Positions 46,175 through 56,848 of a stretch of 64,000 nt of DNA are shown here, in pieces. The notes below the pieces were generated by a model, which saw only the letters and a program-made list of their open reading frames with translations, did not search any database and had not been told where the DNA came from. Position 1 is the first letter of the stretch. Each line of letters begins with the position of its first letter. The DNA is from Elmis aenea (Eukaryota; Arthropoda; Insecta; Coleoptera; Elmidae), in NCBI GenBank assembly GCA_947652605.1, contig OX393583.1, forward strand, positions 11,449,222 through 11,513,221, given 5' to 3'. A program made the translations under genes and the position numbers.

Positions 46175-47070
46175 TTTTTTTATAACAAAAGTGCATATGC
46201 AGAATTGTCTGACGCTATAGCGGATTTTGTGATTAAACCGGAAGTGGCCAAATCCGGAAGTAATTTTAAAAACTTAAATGGAACCATCCTATTTTTATGA
46301 TATAATTAGAAAGATAAATAACTTTTTACTAGAAACATTTTTTGATTATCCCCTTAGTTTGTGAGTCATTGGACCTAAATCATATAATTCACTTCCTGTT
46401 TCACCGGAAATGACCCTAAGTTTGTTTTTTCAAATGGAACACCCTGAATATTTTTACATTTTTAGAAAGAGGAAAGAATCTTGAATACGACTGCACTATT
46501 TTGGTTAATGTACCTCTACCATTTCGTTAAAAAAAAAAATAGACTTACACTCAATAACGAAAAATATTTTCGTCCAAAAATTATTTGAGGTTATAAACAT
46601 TAACCAAAAAAGTGCAGTTGTATTCAAAATTGCTTCCTCTGTCCAAAAATTTACAAATATAGAGGGTGTTCTATTAGAAACATCAAACTTAGGGTCATTT
46701 CCGGCGAAACCGGAAGTGAAACAGTAGTATACATTATGTTCAAATAATTCAAATTTGTCACACATATCGTACGTCTAAAATGTCATTTAATTAAGTACAA
46801 AACTAAAGAAAAAAAGGGGTGTCCAGAACTCAGTTACTTGCGAATAGGGTTTTAAATGTTGTTATGATTTGGGTCCAATATATTACAAACTATACTGATA
46901 ATCAAAAAATGTTTCAAGTAAAAGGGGTTTTTTAATTCAAATATTTTTCCAATTATGCAATAAAAACCAGGTGGTTCCATTTAAGTTTTTAAAGTTACTT
47001 CCGGATTTGGCTATTTCCGGTTTAATAACGAATACCGCTATAGCGTCAGCCTATTCTACATATGGACTTT
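46175..47070. mobile_element. Large imperfect palindrome FB-I
   Basis: The left half (about 46180-46525) and right half (about 46598-47065) are inverted copies. Paired words include CGCTATAGCGTCAG, ACTTCCGGATTTGGC, TTTCCGGTGAAAC or the complement of TTTCCGGCGAAAC, and AATACGACTGCACT. The right half has about 100 bp extra. Internal GAACACCCTGAATAT and its partner look like former ends buried in the arms. This suggests head-to-head joining of two copies rather than a simple MITE. A fragment lies at 5460-5745. Confidence 0.7.
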
Positions 47071-47339
47071 TGTCATAAAAATGTTTCCGATATCTTTGTC
47101 AGACGTCGCATTTTCAAATAAAAGTGCTGGTACGGGTGGTCTGAGACTCTGAGAGTAGTTAAAAATAATACTCATAAAATTTTTGCAAGTAGATCGTCGA
47201 AATCAGCACTGATATTTTTTAAATTTTTAAATTAAAACTGCCAAATAGCATTAATTAAGTGAGAAGTTGAACTTAAAATAATTTGCAAATAAAAAAATTT
47301 TATGTTTTCAATGTTGCATTTAGAGGGTAACTTATTACG

Positions 47340-47425
47340 GGTTTTTTGTGTTCCCGGGAAACGGGAAATTTTAAATAAGTTTTACCGGTATTCCCGGGAA
47401 TTTTGGAAAATTTAAAAAAAGTTAA
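47340..47425. repeat. CCCGGGAA-rich repeat scrap
   Basis: Contains TTCCCGGGAAACGGG and ATTCCCGGGAATTTTGG within about 80 bp. It may be the end of a hAT-like element. No partner is visible; the assembly gap follows shortly. Confidence 0.4.
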
Positions 47426-47531
47426 ATTAAAAAACAAAGTAAATTATAATAAACCAAAAGTCAAAATAATGTAACGTGTACTAAGTTAAAGGAAGCATAA
47501 TTTCCAAACGAATTTCTGTTGTCACCACGCA

Positions 47532-47731
47532 NNNNNNNNNNNNNNNNNNNNNNNNNNNNNNNNNNNNNNNNNNNNNNNNNNNNNNNNNNNNNNNNNNNNN
47601 NNNNNNNNNNNNNNNNNNNNNNNNNNNNNNNNNNNNNNNNNNNNNNNNNNNNNNNNNNNNNNNNNNNNNNNNNNNNNNNNNNNNNNNNNNNNNNNNNNNN
47701 NNNNNNNNNNNNNNNNNNNNNNNNNNNNNNN
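47532..47731. other. Assembly gap of 200 N
   Basis: Exactly 200 undetermined bases. The round length suggests a placeholder rather than a measured gap. Sequence on the two sides is not obviously continuous. Confidence 0.98.
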
Positions 47732-48249
47732 AGCTCTACCTTTTTGTACTACGTGCTAGAATGTTTGAGGATTCAACCACCTTACAAAGATGACCAAAAT
47801 TAAAAATAATAAACTAAGAGTAATAAGAACGCTTTCCCAGTATTAGTCGATTTATAGGGTTGTCCAAATTCGATGGGATTACATGGATATCTCGCTTAAT
47901 TGGCAAGATAAAAAAAAAAGGTTAAATTACCAAAAATGTGCAGTTTTTTGGGACAAACTCAGAACCGTTTTTAAAAATATTTTATCATTTTCGGTTTTTG
48001 AATTAGTAGCGAAAAACTATATTTTTATCATATTTATAATGTGTCATATCGTCGTTATTGTTGTAAATATGAAAAAACTTTTCTTTTTTTTTTACTCCCA
48101 GTCTATTTACCACCTGTCCGCAGACAACAAGTAAATTTGATAACAAAATTAAGGACAAAAATGAATATTCATTAAAATAAAAAATAACAACCTGTAGGTA
48201 TAGTCATTCAACAAATCCTGCCTCTAGTTTGACGTCTACAGACTAGTTC
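47732..48249. other. Non-coding stretch after the gap
   Basis: No recognised motif. The part nearest 48249 may be the 3' untranslated end of the minus-strand Jockey remnant, but no poly(A) tail boundary was identified. Confidence 0.35.
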
Positions 48250-49304
48250 TAATCACGAATCACTAAACCTCTTGCTAATATCTAGCGGCTTAAACCTCTG
48301 AAGCCTGCGTTTGTCATTCTGTTCATTGAGTAATCTGCGCACTAGTCTGTTTGGATGCACTGAAAGTTTTTCACTATATTTTGCACAACGTTTACGCCTT
48401 CTTTCACTGTAGATATCTGTAAGTCTCTTCCAACTATTGCATTGGTAACAAACCACTGGGCATTGACGATGATACGTAGCACCTTAGCCTGGAACCTCTC
48501 CAGTATATCAATATTGGAAGTTGCGGCACCCCATAGTTGGATACCGTAGCTCCAAATCGGCTTTAGTATGACTTAATAAAATGTATTGGCTTTTAGGGAG
48601 ACAGTCACAGCTTAGTCTAGAAAACAAAGTTCTTTTGTATAGAGTTGCAAATTTAGCTGTTTCCTCTTCGCCTCGATGTGCCCTTTCCACGTTAGTCTCT
48701 TATCCAGGTGCATACCGAGGTATTTTGTTTGGGTACATTGAGGCACTTCTTGGTTGTTCAAGGTTACGGCGGACAGCTGCCTTTTTTCATTGTAAAAGTC
48801 ACATGGCAAGATTTTTGCTCGTTTACTTTAATCCTCCAGGTTCGGATCCAGCTCTGGATTTTGTTAACGTGTTGTTGAAGGATGGCTGATACCTTTATAG
48901 GGTCTTTATGGGATGACAGCACAGCTGTGTCATCTGCGAACGTTGCTAAGTTAGTATTACAAGATAAAGGTGTCTGCTGTAAACAGCAGATATAGCACCG
49001 GTCCCAGGACACTCCCCTGCGGTACACCTGATTGTATTGGTGCTAGGTTTGTGTATTCGTCATGGTGTTTGACATAAAATTGTCTGTCGCTTAGGTAAGA
49101 TTTTAGTAGGTTGTACATATTATGCGGCAAATTTCGTTTAATTTTATAAAGTAGCCCCGGATGCCAGACTTTGTCGAATGCCTGGGACATATCTAAAAAT
49201 ACAGCTGAACAGTATCTTTGCTCTTCCAGGTCTGAATTAATTTGGCGAACTACTCTGTGCACTTGTTCTATAGTCCCATGCAACCGAGAATTAAGAGGAC
49301 CCAT
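48250..49304 (-). pseudogene. Jockey-clade reverse transcriptase remnant (minus strand)
   Basis: Four pieces in different frames follow the Jockey order. First, HGTIEQVHRVVRQINSDLEE, CSAVFLDMSQAFDKVWHPG and SGVPQGSVLGPVLYLLF (49304-48957). Second, LATFADDTAVLSSHKDP with the catalytic FADD, and WIRTWRIKVNEQKSCHVTF (to 48764). Third, CTQTKYLGMHLDKRLTWKGH (to 48612). Fourth, a C-terminal piece with RRRKRCAKYSEKLSVHPN and LVRRLLNEQNDKRRL, ending at 48253. Frameshifts separate all of them. The 5' part breaks off at about 49304 where mariner-type coding begins in the opposite direction. It is a different family from the Jockey at 6323 but the same clade. Confidence 0.88.
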
Positions 49305-50233
49305 CTACAGAATATTCTGAAGAAAAATCTGGGTCTTTTGCCCTGTAAGATTCAGTTAACTAAAAAACTTAAACCTCAGGACCATGAACATCGTCGTAAC
49401 TTCAGTAATTTTGTTCTAAACAGATTGGAAAGCGACCCAGATTTTCATCAAAAAATCATTATGAGTGACGAAGCCCATTTCGGCCTCAGTGGATTTTTTA
49501 ACAAACAAAATTTACGATTTTGGGTTGAGGAGCAACCTTCGTTAATCCACAAACGACCACTGTATTCTCGTCGTGTGACAGTTTGGTGTGGAATCAGGTC
49601 AGGAGGGGTTATTGGGCCTTACTTCTTTGAAGACGCTACAGGTGCTGCTGTGACAGTGACAGGCGATCGCTAACGTAAGATGTTTTAACAACTTTTTGTT
49701 TCATCAAATGAATCAGTCGGGCCCGGAAAACATGTGGTTTCGACAAGACAGTGCCACAAGTCATACGGCACGAGACACAATCGAAACATTGAGAAGGACG
49801 TTTCCAGGCCAATTAATCTCAAAAAACGGTGACACTGATTGGTCCTCAAGATCACCGGATTTGACAGCTCCTGATTTTGTTTTTGGAGATATCTAAAGCT
49901 ATCTATGCTAACAGATCGATAAATCTTGAACACTTAAAGCAAAATACTCGAAACGCTGTAAGTGGAATACCGCCGGAAGTATGCGAAAATGTGATGGAAA
50001 AACGCGATGAAAAGAGCTTGCATTTGTTATGCAGCGAGAGGTGGACTTTTGACAGATTTTATATTTCATACACAATTGCCAAAAGTCTAAGTAAAGTATT
50101 TATGATTAAATATCGGGTATTTTTCATTTGGTACAAAAATAATTTAAATTTAAAGTTGTATTGGTCTTATTTGGCCAACCGCTACTGGAAAATAAGTTTT
50201 ACAAAAAGTTCGGTCATTTTTTGAACACACTCG
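49296..50233 (+). pseudogene. Mariner-type transposase remnant 3
   Basis: The remnant begins in mid-protein at RTHLQNILKKNLGLLPCKIQ. It shows IIMSDEAHFGLSGFFNKQNL (first Asp), VTVWCGIRSGGVIGPYFFED, FRQDSATSHTARDTIETLRR (second Asp) and SSRSPDLTAPDFVFGDI (third Asp, about 36 residues on). A stop and frameshift near 49671-49700 and a frame change at about 49893 break it. The C-terminal part continues LEHLKQNTRNAVSGIPPEVC. The sequence ends GAACACACTCGTA near 50233, a plausible right terminus. The left inverted repeat and N-terminus are missing, so it is 5' truncated where it meets the Jockey remnant. All three catalytic acids are retained. Confidence 0.85.
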
Positions 50234-50366
50234 TACGTTGACGATATTTTCGATTTGAATCAGTTCTTTTACAGTTGCCGTAACTTTATCGCAAAGCGTG
50301 GTCTAAGTGTATTTGCAACTCAAACAATAAATAATGTACAGAGAATAACGTAAATAGTATGCTTAC

Positions 50367-50572
50367 CTCTTCGAGATTTAATTTATTTGAATAATTGAGC
50401 GTTTGTTTAACTCGAAATGCCCAGAGATTTTGCTTGCAGGGCCGTGGCGGCCGTCGCCTGAGATCAGCTTTTAACCATAAAGTCGCAGCCTTAACTCGGA
50501 GCTCTTGCATGGCTTGACCTGGTTCGGCGGTGATTCGGAACTCCAGCAAACGGTTTCCGTTCAACGTAAACC
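50367..50572 (-). CDS. Host-gene internal exon, TGF-beta propeptide-like
   Basis: This looks like a genuine spliced exon. On the minus strand it is preceded by the acceptor CTGTTGTGTTTTGCAG and followed by GAG/GTAAGC, a strong donor. The 206 bp are open in one frame (entry phase 1, exit phase 0) and encode FTLNGNRLLEFRITAEPGQA, then MQELRVKAATLWLKADLRR, PCKQNLWAFRVKQTLNYSNK and LNLEE. A strand ending in L-x-F followed by V-x-x-ATLWLKAD and LWAFRV is reminiscent of the propeptide of TGF-beta family ligands. That would be a secreted growth factor of the activin, myoglianin, dawdle or maverick type; I cannot choose. GC content is higher than the surroundings, with no stop or transposon motif. 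No other exon was recognised. Confidence 0.55.
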
Positions 50573-51039
50573 CTGCAAAACACAACAGCTATAAAACACT
50601 TTTTTCTGTTTTAAAATAAAAACATTAAAATATGCTCTTATCATTAAACAACAACTATGAAACGCACTTAAGAAACGACTTTAAAGTTTACAATAAATCA
50701 TTTTAAAACGACTATGCTTAGTTGAAATAAAGGAACTATATGGAGCTGCTGCATTAATACTAAAATCTGTGATATATCATAACAATAGGATAACTTAAAA
50801 ACAATATTACATTCTCAATGCTGAAATGAGATTTTTGAACAGTAGAATGGCAAAATTCTAAGATCTTTACATTTTCATAGGTATACATCTATGAGGTGAG
50901 CGCTTTACCGGCCTGACTATGAAAGAAACGGCGTTGGCTCAAAATTAAATTTCATTTTTCAATTTAATCCCCCCTGACATCAATGCACTTATTACATCGT
51001 TTTAGCAACAATTCGATACCCCTAAATATGCCTCTGGTT
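50573..51039. other. Probable intron sequence, nothing recognised
   Basis: AT-rich sequence upstream (in gene orientation) of the exon at 50367-50572. It reaches the Penelope fragment without any recognised feature. Confidence 0.4.
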
Positions 51040-51632
51040 TAGGTCCATGTCCTGGGCCCCCCCACATTTGAAATGTAACTTTTTTTTTAAATGTAGAAAG
51101 TTGTGCTAGCCTTGTGCTGGCGTGCTTTGTTAAAATTTTTGATTGTGCTGGTTTCGTTAGGCTACAAATTCAATTTTAATTTGGGAAGGCTGTGGAAATG
51201 ATAGCCTTCCACCACGTAATTTAAACATTTTTTTAGACAGATGTGTTGTGCTAGCCTTGTGCTGGCGTGTGCTGTTAAAATTTTTGATTGTGCTGTTTCG
51301 TTACGCTACGATTTTGGTTTAAAATCTGAGGGGCGCTAGACATGATTAGATTTGCTTTTGTATACATTGCACCATTATTGTTTTCTCTGAAAAGGGTGAC
51401 TTCTAAAAAATTTATTGAATAATCTGTTTCTGTCTCACAGGTAAATTAAATTTTTGGATGGTAACTGTTAAATAAGTTTAAAATGTTATTGACTATGGAT
51501 TTTGGAACGCCTAAAATTAAATCGTCTACATATTTCTTTAAAACAGGGATGTTATCAGATATTTTTGGCATTATTGCTTTTAATAAATCATCTAATATTA
51601 TTTCTGCAATAATAGGGGGCGCATTTGTAAGC
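51040..51632 (-). mobile_element. Penelope-like element fragment 2 plus tandem tail
   Basis: On the minus strand this repeats fragment 1. IIAEIILDDLLKAIMPKISD, LKKYVDDLILGVPKSIVNN and NLFNSYHPKI are followed by a stop and FTCETETDYSIN. The tail again has two units of CACAATCAAAAATTTTAACA with GCCAGCACAAGGCTAGCACA. Both copies stop at the same RT position and share the in-frame stop after YHP. They are therefore copies of one already defective composite, not independent decays. Confidence 0.82.
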
Positions 51633-51913
51633 ACAGTGCTTATTAAAATACAATTTGTTAGCAGCTGAACTGGTACATGTGTTTCACTAATATTTCGTAG
51701 ATAGGTCTTTACAATTTTTTCACAGTAAATAAGAATTAAACAAATTTATTCGCATAGATATTACAAATACGAAAAATTAATTATCAATAGAGACGAAACA
51801 TAAAAAGAGAGTTTCAAAAAACGTCATAAGCAATGTATTATTACCTAACATATTTATATAAGATGAGTTAACCTTAGAACGTATAGAAAGTCCATTAAGT
51901 GGTGCGCAATTTT

Positions 51914-52112
51914 TTTTTTTAATCGTTAGTAACTCGGTAGTATTTGATGGTACAAAAATATTTTTCGGGAAAAAGATGTAGATTTTTTTCATCGCTATTA
52001 AATAGTGATTCAGAAACAGTGAAACAATCGACAAAAAAAGATAATAAGTGAGAATACTTGAAGAATCATATACAAAATGTACACTGGTCCAGCCAGACCA
52101 CTGGTGCACAGC
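51914..52112. repeat. Satellite-like monomer, left
   Basis: This segment and 55058-55240 share GGTCCAGCCAGACCAC in register, plus weaker similarity upstream (GCGCAATTTTTTTT against GCGCCAATTTTTTAATG). With the Harbinger element removed, the two GGTCCAG words are about 174 bp apart. This suggests a diverged tandem dimer. Confidence 0.45.
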
Positions 52113-52394
52113 TTAAGGTAAGGTCAGACACAGCTACTTTTGTTGCGCATCTTTTTTATTGCGGCTGCAAAAGTTGCATATCGGGTTCACACACTGACCG
52201 AAAGTAGCGGGTTGCGCGCAGCTTTTTGTGCTGCGGCTGCTTTAAAAGTTGCAGATGTACAAAAAAGTTGCAGGGCTGTTCACACCTACTTCAGCTGTTT
52301 TCTTGCAGTCCAGGGTGCAACTTGGTGCCCCGTTTGTGATTATTTTTAACAGCAAATCTTTGATTTTTGAGTTTATTTCCCTATCTTCTCAGTG

Positions 52395-52620
52395 ATGAAT
52401 AGTGATCTAGTGGTGGACGTTGCAGCTTCTGTAGCAGTTATTTTACTGTTAAAAAGAAGGAGAAGAAGACAAAGATATTTAAAGAGAAAAAGAATTTGGG
52501 TTAGAGATTGGATTAGAAATCGAGAACACACTGGAGTTAGTTAACAACTTGCTGCAAGAGTTACGTCTAGGCTAGGAGATGAATCATTGTAGAAAAACTT
52601 TTTGCGAACTTTAATGCAAA
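52395..52620 (+). pseudogene. Harbinger transposase, N-terminal fragment
   Basis: From the ATG at 52395 the frame reads MNSDLVVDVAASVAVILLLK, then RRRRRQRYLKRKRIWVRDWI and RNREHTGVS before a stop. After it the text continues AARVTSRLGDES and FLRTL. A basic stretch followed by W-x-R-x-W-x-x-R and a later NFLRM-like motif is typical of the N-terminus of PIF/Harbinger nucleases. It lies at the expected distance inside the TTA-flanked ends. The rest, including the DDE nuclease, was replaced by the FB-B copy. Confidence 0.7.
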
Positions 52621-52710
52621 TCCGTGTATTATTTTATATTATAATTGTTTATAGTGGTATTGTGAACATGGCTAAATTTGAACTCTTTGAAAAGTTTAAT
52701 ATGTTAGAAT

Positions 52711-54208
52711 CAGGGATGGAATAACGTTTTAAATCGTTACGTTATTGTATAACGTTATTTATTATTTGTTTTCGTTACATAACGTTATAAATAACGTTAA
52801 AAAAATGAATTGTTATGTTATATAACGTTATATAACGTTACATAAATTATAATATACAGGGTGTTTCTTAAATATTGCAAAAAAATTCGGGAGGTGATTC
52901 CTTATCGAAAATAAATTGAGGTCTTTTATATAACAATTTTTTCTTAGACGTCTCCTTTCGGAGTTACACCCCCCTAAAGGGGATCGGTAAAATTAGGTTT
53001 TTATTTTATTTCTTAAACTAAGATAAATGTAGGAGAATGATATTTGGTAGATGTTTTGTACTTATTAAAAGAATTCCCTTAGTAATATTTTCAATCATCT
53101 TCCACCTTCATAGGGGGCTGATGAGTGCGACCCCTGTTGGTTTTTTAATCAGAACTTTTTGGTGAGTTGAAATTTTGCAATTTAAATTTTTTTTTGTTAG
53201 TTTAATTTATTTAGAACCTTTTTTATTCTTTAGTTGTTCTCGTAATCCTACAATTTTGAGTAAAAAATTAAATGAGTGAATTTGATGTTTATGTTCATAT
53301 AGGGTAGAATGGCCGGGCGTTTTAGAGTTCTCGCCGCGTCAACGTCAAAATGAATTACACCCGTCACTTCTATCCAATATGAACATAAACAGACCATGGT
53401 AACCACCAAAATGAATTGTTTTATATTGGAATATTTGATGGTTCATGTTCATTCATATCATTTTTTACTCAAAAACTGTAGGTTTAACGAGAACAGTTAA
53501 AGAATAAAAAAAACTTCTAAATAAATCAAGTTTTCAAAAAAAAAAAATGCTCGATCACAACCCACCAAAACGTCCTGATAAAAAAAAACCAACAGGGGTC
53601 GCACTTTTCAGCCCCCTGTGAAGGTGGGAGATGATTAAAAATATTACTATGGGAAACCTTTTAATAAGTATAAAACATCTACCGAATATCATTCTCCCAC
53701 ATTTATCCAAATTTGAGAAATAAAATAAAAACCTAATTTTACCGATCCCCTTTAGGAGGGTGTAACTCCGAAAGGAAACCCTAAAGGAAAAAAATATATA
53801 TGAAAGACCCCTCTTAATTTTCGATAAGGAATCACCTCCCGATTTTTTTCGCATTATTTAAGAAATATGCTGTATAAAAATAATTTTTATTTGTAACTCT
53901 GAAATTATTTTTAGGATCTGTAAATGTAAATTTAAAAAATAGTACAAAATTACGTTGATATATTTTATTTTAATTTTAATTTCTAAAATACAAACAAAAT
54001 ATAATATCTTCTAAAAATAAAAAGATCGCCATATAAAAATTTAATTTATAGAGAATAACGATACAAAATAACTTTTAACGAAACGTTATCGGTTATTATA
54101 ACGTTATATAACGTTATAAAAATATCGTTACGTTATTGTAGAAAAAATTATAATTGAATCGTTATTATAACGTTATCGGGTATCGTTATGTTACGTTTTC
54201 CATCCCTG
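52711..54208. mobile_element. hAT-type element with TAACGTTA-rich ends
   Basis: Termini CAGGGATGGA at 52711 and its complement TCCATCCCTG at 54208 are flanked by the 8-base duplication GTTAGAAT (52703-52710 and 54209-54216). Both ends are dense in TAACGTTATATAACG words. No hAT transposase is visible. The middle is taken up by the palindrome at 52855-53874. Confidence 0.92.
52855..53874. mobile_element. Fold-back element FB-H (complete)
   Basis: TACAGGGTGTTTCTTAAATA at 52855 pairs with its near complement ending GCTGTA at 53874. Arms of about 400 bp share GGGAGGTGATTCC, CTTTCGGAGTTACACCC, GGGGATCGGTAAAATTAGG and ACAGGGGTCGCAC or complements. It is nested inside the hAT element, at a TA. A 99-codon minus-strand frame in the right arm is a by-product. 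Confidence 0.92.
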
Positions 54209-55057
54209 GTTAGAATATTACTTTGTAAGTGATAAAAACGTAGCGGCTGTTTCAGAATTTACTTGGAAATGACGTTTAATTGTTTTTTAATTGCAAAAAT
54301 CACCTGTTTACGAAATCATGGCAAACTTTGATGATCGAATTTTTACAAAATTGGCCATATCTTGGCTATTTTTTGCAACAAATATATAAAACTACATATT
54401 TTTGAAAAGCTAAAAAAAAATACTCTTTCACATAGTCATGGCCAACTAGGGTTTCTATTTAAAAAAAAAAATGTAAGTTTACTCCATATCTCAAAAGTCA
54501 AAGAGGCTAAGAAAAAATTACTTTTGTTTTTAAATTAAGCATATAAGTCTGTAAAAAAAACCTTCATAACATTTTGTTCTAATTTAATAAATAGTGAAGT
54601 TATGGCAAATTTTCAAAAATGATAAAATTTCATTTTTCGTCTGTAGTGCCAAAATAAAATTTGATAGAAAAAATCTAACTGCACAGGCGTTATTTTCTCA
54701 AAAAAATTGCCCAAGAGACCGAAATCAGATTTTCGCTATCTATTACGATAACCGAGATAAGTACCCCATAAAACATTCGAATTTGGTACACCCTGTACTC
54801 ACCAGTTAAACCACCCACTTTTCACTTCGAAACAAAACTTTACGAGCTCTGCAGCAAAAGTTTCACCGCGCGAAATATTTTTTACTGCGACGCTACTCAG
54901 TAAAAATGTCATTCCCACAAGGCTACTTTTGAGTTGCGGGCAGCACGAATAAAGTTGCAGGCAGCCATGCAGTAGGGTTCACACGTCACGCAACTTTAGT
55001 TGCGCAGTTTTTTAATGTGCTTCGCAGCAAAAGTAGCTGTGTGTGATCTTACCTTTA

Positions 55058-55240
55058 GGACTACCAACCTTGCATGTCTAACCCTTCACGGCGCCAATTT
55101 TTTAATGATTATTTTTTGTTTCGAAATACATTAAAACATGTTCGTAGAGGATATCATGAAATACGAGGTCCTTACGAGAAAAATACATTCAAACTTGAAA
55201 TTGGTCCAGCCAGACCACCATGGTGAGCACATAAGGATAA
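55058..55240. repeat. Satellite-like monomer, right
   Basis: Partner of the segment at 51914-52112, with GGTCCAGCCAGACCAC at 55204. Similarity outside this word is modest, so the call is tentative. Confidence 0.45.
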
Positions 55241-56848
55241 AGAAAATCCAAATGAACTTTTTTGGTTACCTGATAAATCTCACCACTGTTTACAAATAAA
55301 AATAATCTTGAAATCCCCAAGAATCTGACTTGCAGAACTTTAATATCGCTTTGAAAACAGACAACAAATTTTTACGCGATATAGCGTCAGTTTGTACACA
55401 AATATGTTAAAAGTTTTACTATAATAGCGGCCTTTTTGAACGTTTTGCATTTGTCAGTGGCGACCGGCATCCTTTCGTCGCATAATTGAATAAATTTGGT
55501 GTAAACTATCTAATTTGTTAGACTGCGCTCGTAAATTCTGACAAGATCAGTATGAAAGTAGAAAATGCAATTTAATAAATGGCATTTATGTTTAAACTTT
55601 AGTACGATGTGATGATAAAATTTTATATTTGCATTTTATTTATGACGCTTTTATTGCGGCATGATGGCTCATGGCTCTTCGTTTTTATTTATACAAAGTT
55701 AACAAGGCTTGCGTGTTTATAGGCCATGCGGGCGTTCAAAGGCGCACGTGTTTTAATAAATTAATGTGACGTATTTGCATTTACTAACATTCGCCGTTAA
55801 TTTGGACCTATCAAAACGGTAATTCCGCGATTTAAATTTAACATTTTTTAAGTAATTATGCAGATTTTTTTTAAAGCTGGGGTGAGCTTTCGTTCATTTG
55901 GTGGAAATATGAAAATGGTTACTTCCTACACGGGTTTATTTCAGTTCAATTAACCTTGAAAACAACTGGAGTGCTCGGCAGTAAATAACGTGTTGAACAG
56001 ATAGGTTTAGATTTTACTTTAGACATTTAAAGATTTCCTACACAATAATAAATTAAGAAGCTTCATAAAACTCTTCATAGCAATAGTACACATAAATGGG
56101 ATGAATAGTTTCCATATTGGAAAAAAAGGGGATTCTTAAAGATTGATGCACTCAGGTAGTTGCAATTAGGGTACCTCCATAAACAGGGTAAGGACAGGTG
56201 CTGGACAAGTTTCTATTGTATATACGGTCGAGTTTCGATTGCCACTGGGCTGCGTCCTCCAGATTTTAAATAGTTTGCATGGAGATCATAGGCCGTTGTA
56301 CACATTTTATTATTTTCTTGCGTGTTCAGAGTGTTTAAGTGTGATCTGACTTTAAAAGACATTAGTGATAGGTATGTAAGTTATTACCATACGTAAATGT
56401 CATAACTTAAGTTAAATAATTTTTTTTTTTTTTTTTTAGAAAATGTGCATTGTAATTATTTGTCTACAGCAATTTAATAGCAATGATTGGAATTAATAAT
56501 GTAATTTTGTCATAACATATGAAATTAAATTGATGAATCTATACTTTTCAGTTGCTCATTGGACATTGAAACAGGAATTAAGTAAACAAATCATAATTAA
56601 TTAAAGATGTTTAATGTTCGGATCAACAAATTTATCTATCTTGAAAACAAAGGTTTGTGTGGCATAGAATTAGCTAAATTTTAGGGTTACAATATAAATT
56701 CAAAGACCAAAGCCGTTATTAAATAATTTTGATAAGTTAAGTATTAGGATTCTTCATTTGATAAATATCATTGAATTAAAAATATTTTTGTAAACGTAAA
56801 AATAAAAAATATGTTAATTATAACGTCTTGTATTTTATTCCTTAAAAG
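55241..56848. other. Apparently unique non-coding sequence
   Basis: No transposon motif, exon or paired repeat was recognised. A T-run of about 20 lies near 56420. The part 55640-55830 is less AT-rich, with words such as GGCCATGCGGGCGTTC. It could be conserved intronic or regulatory DNA, but nothing proves it. Confidence 0.35.

Larger units (their letters stand above)
52613..54797. mobile_element. Fold-back element FB-B, copy 3 (one arm, split by a hAT)
   Basis: The element centre (AACATGGCTAAATTTGAACT and neighbours) is at 52613-52710. The right arm resumes at 54217 and runs to CACCCTGTA at 54797. The left arm is absent. The centre and arm are separated by the hAT element at 52711-54208. 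The arm contains GATGATCGAATTTTTAC and CGTCTGTAGTGCCAAAAT like the other copies. Confidence 0.85.
52116..55054 (+). mobile_element. PIF/Harbinger element with nested insertions
   Basis: The left end AGGTAAGGTCAGACACAGCT and the right end, complement AGGTAAGATCACACACAGCT, form a good inverted repeat extending to CTACTTTTG. TTA is duplicated on both sides (52113-52115 and 55055-55057), the usual Harbinger target. Both subterminal regions are rich in TTGCGC, GCAGC and TTCACAC words. Inside, a truncated transposase N-terminus (52395-52620) is interrupted by a piece of FB-B. The body beyond it is lost. Confidence 0.88.

Noticed and set aside
53555..53854. 99-codon minus-strand frame
   Set aside because: It is inside the right arm of a non-coding palindrome (FB-H) and has no motif.
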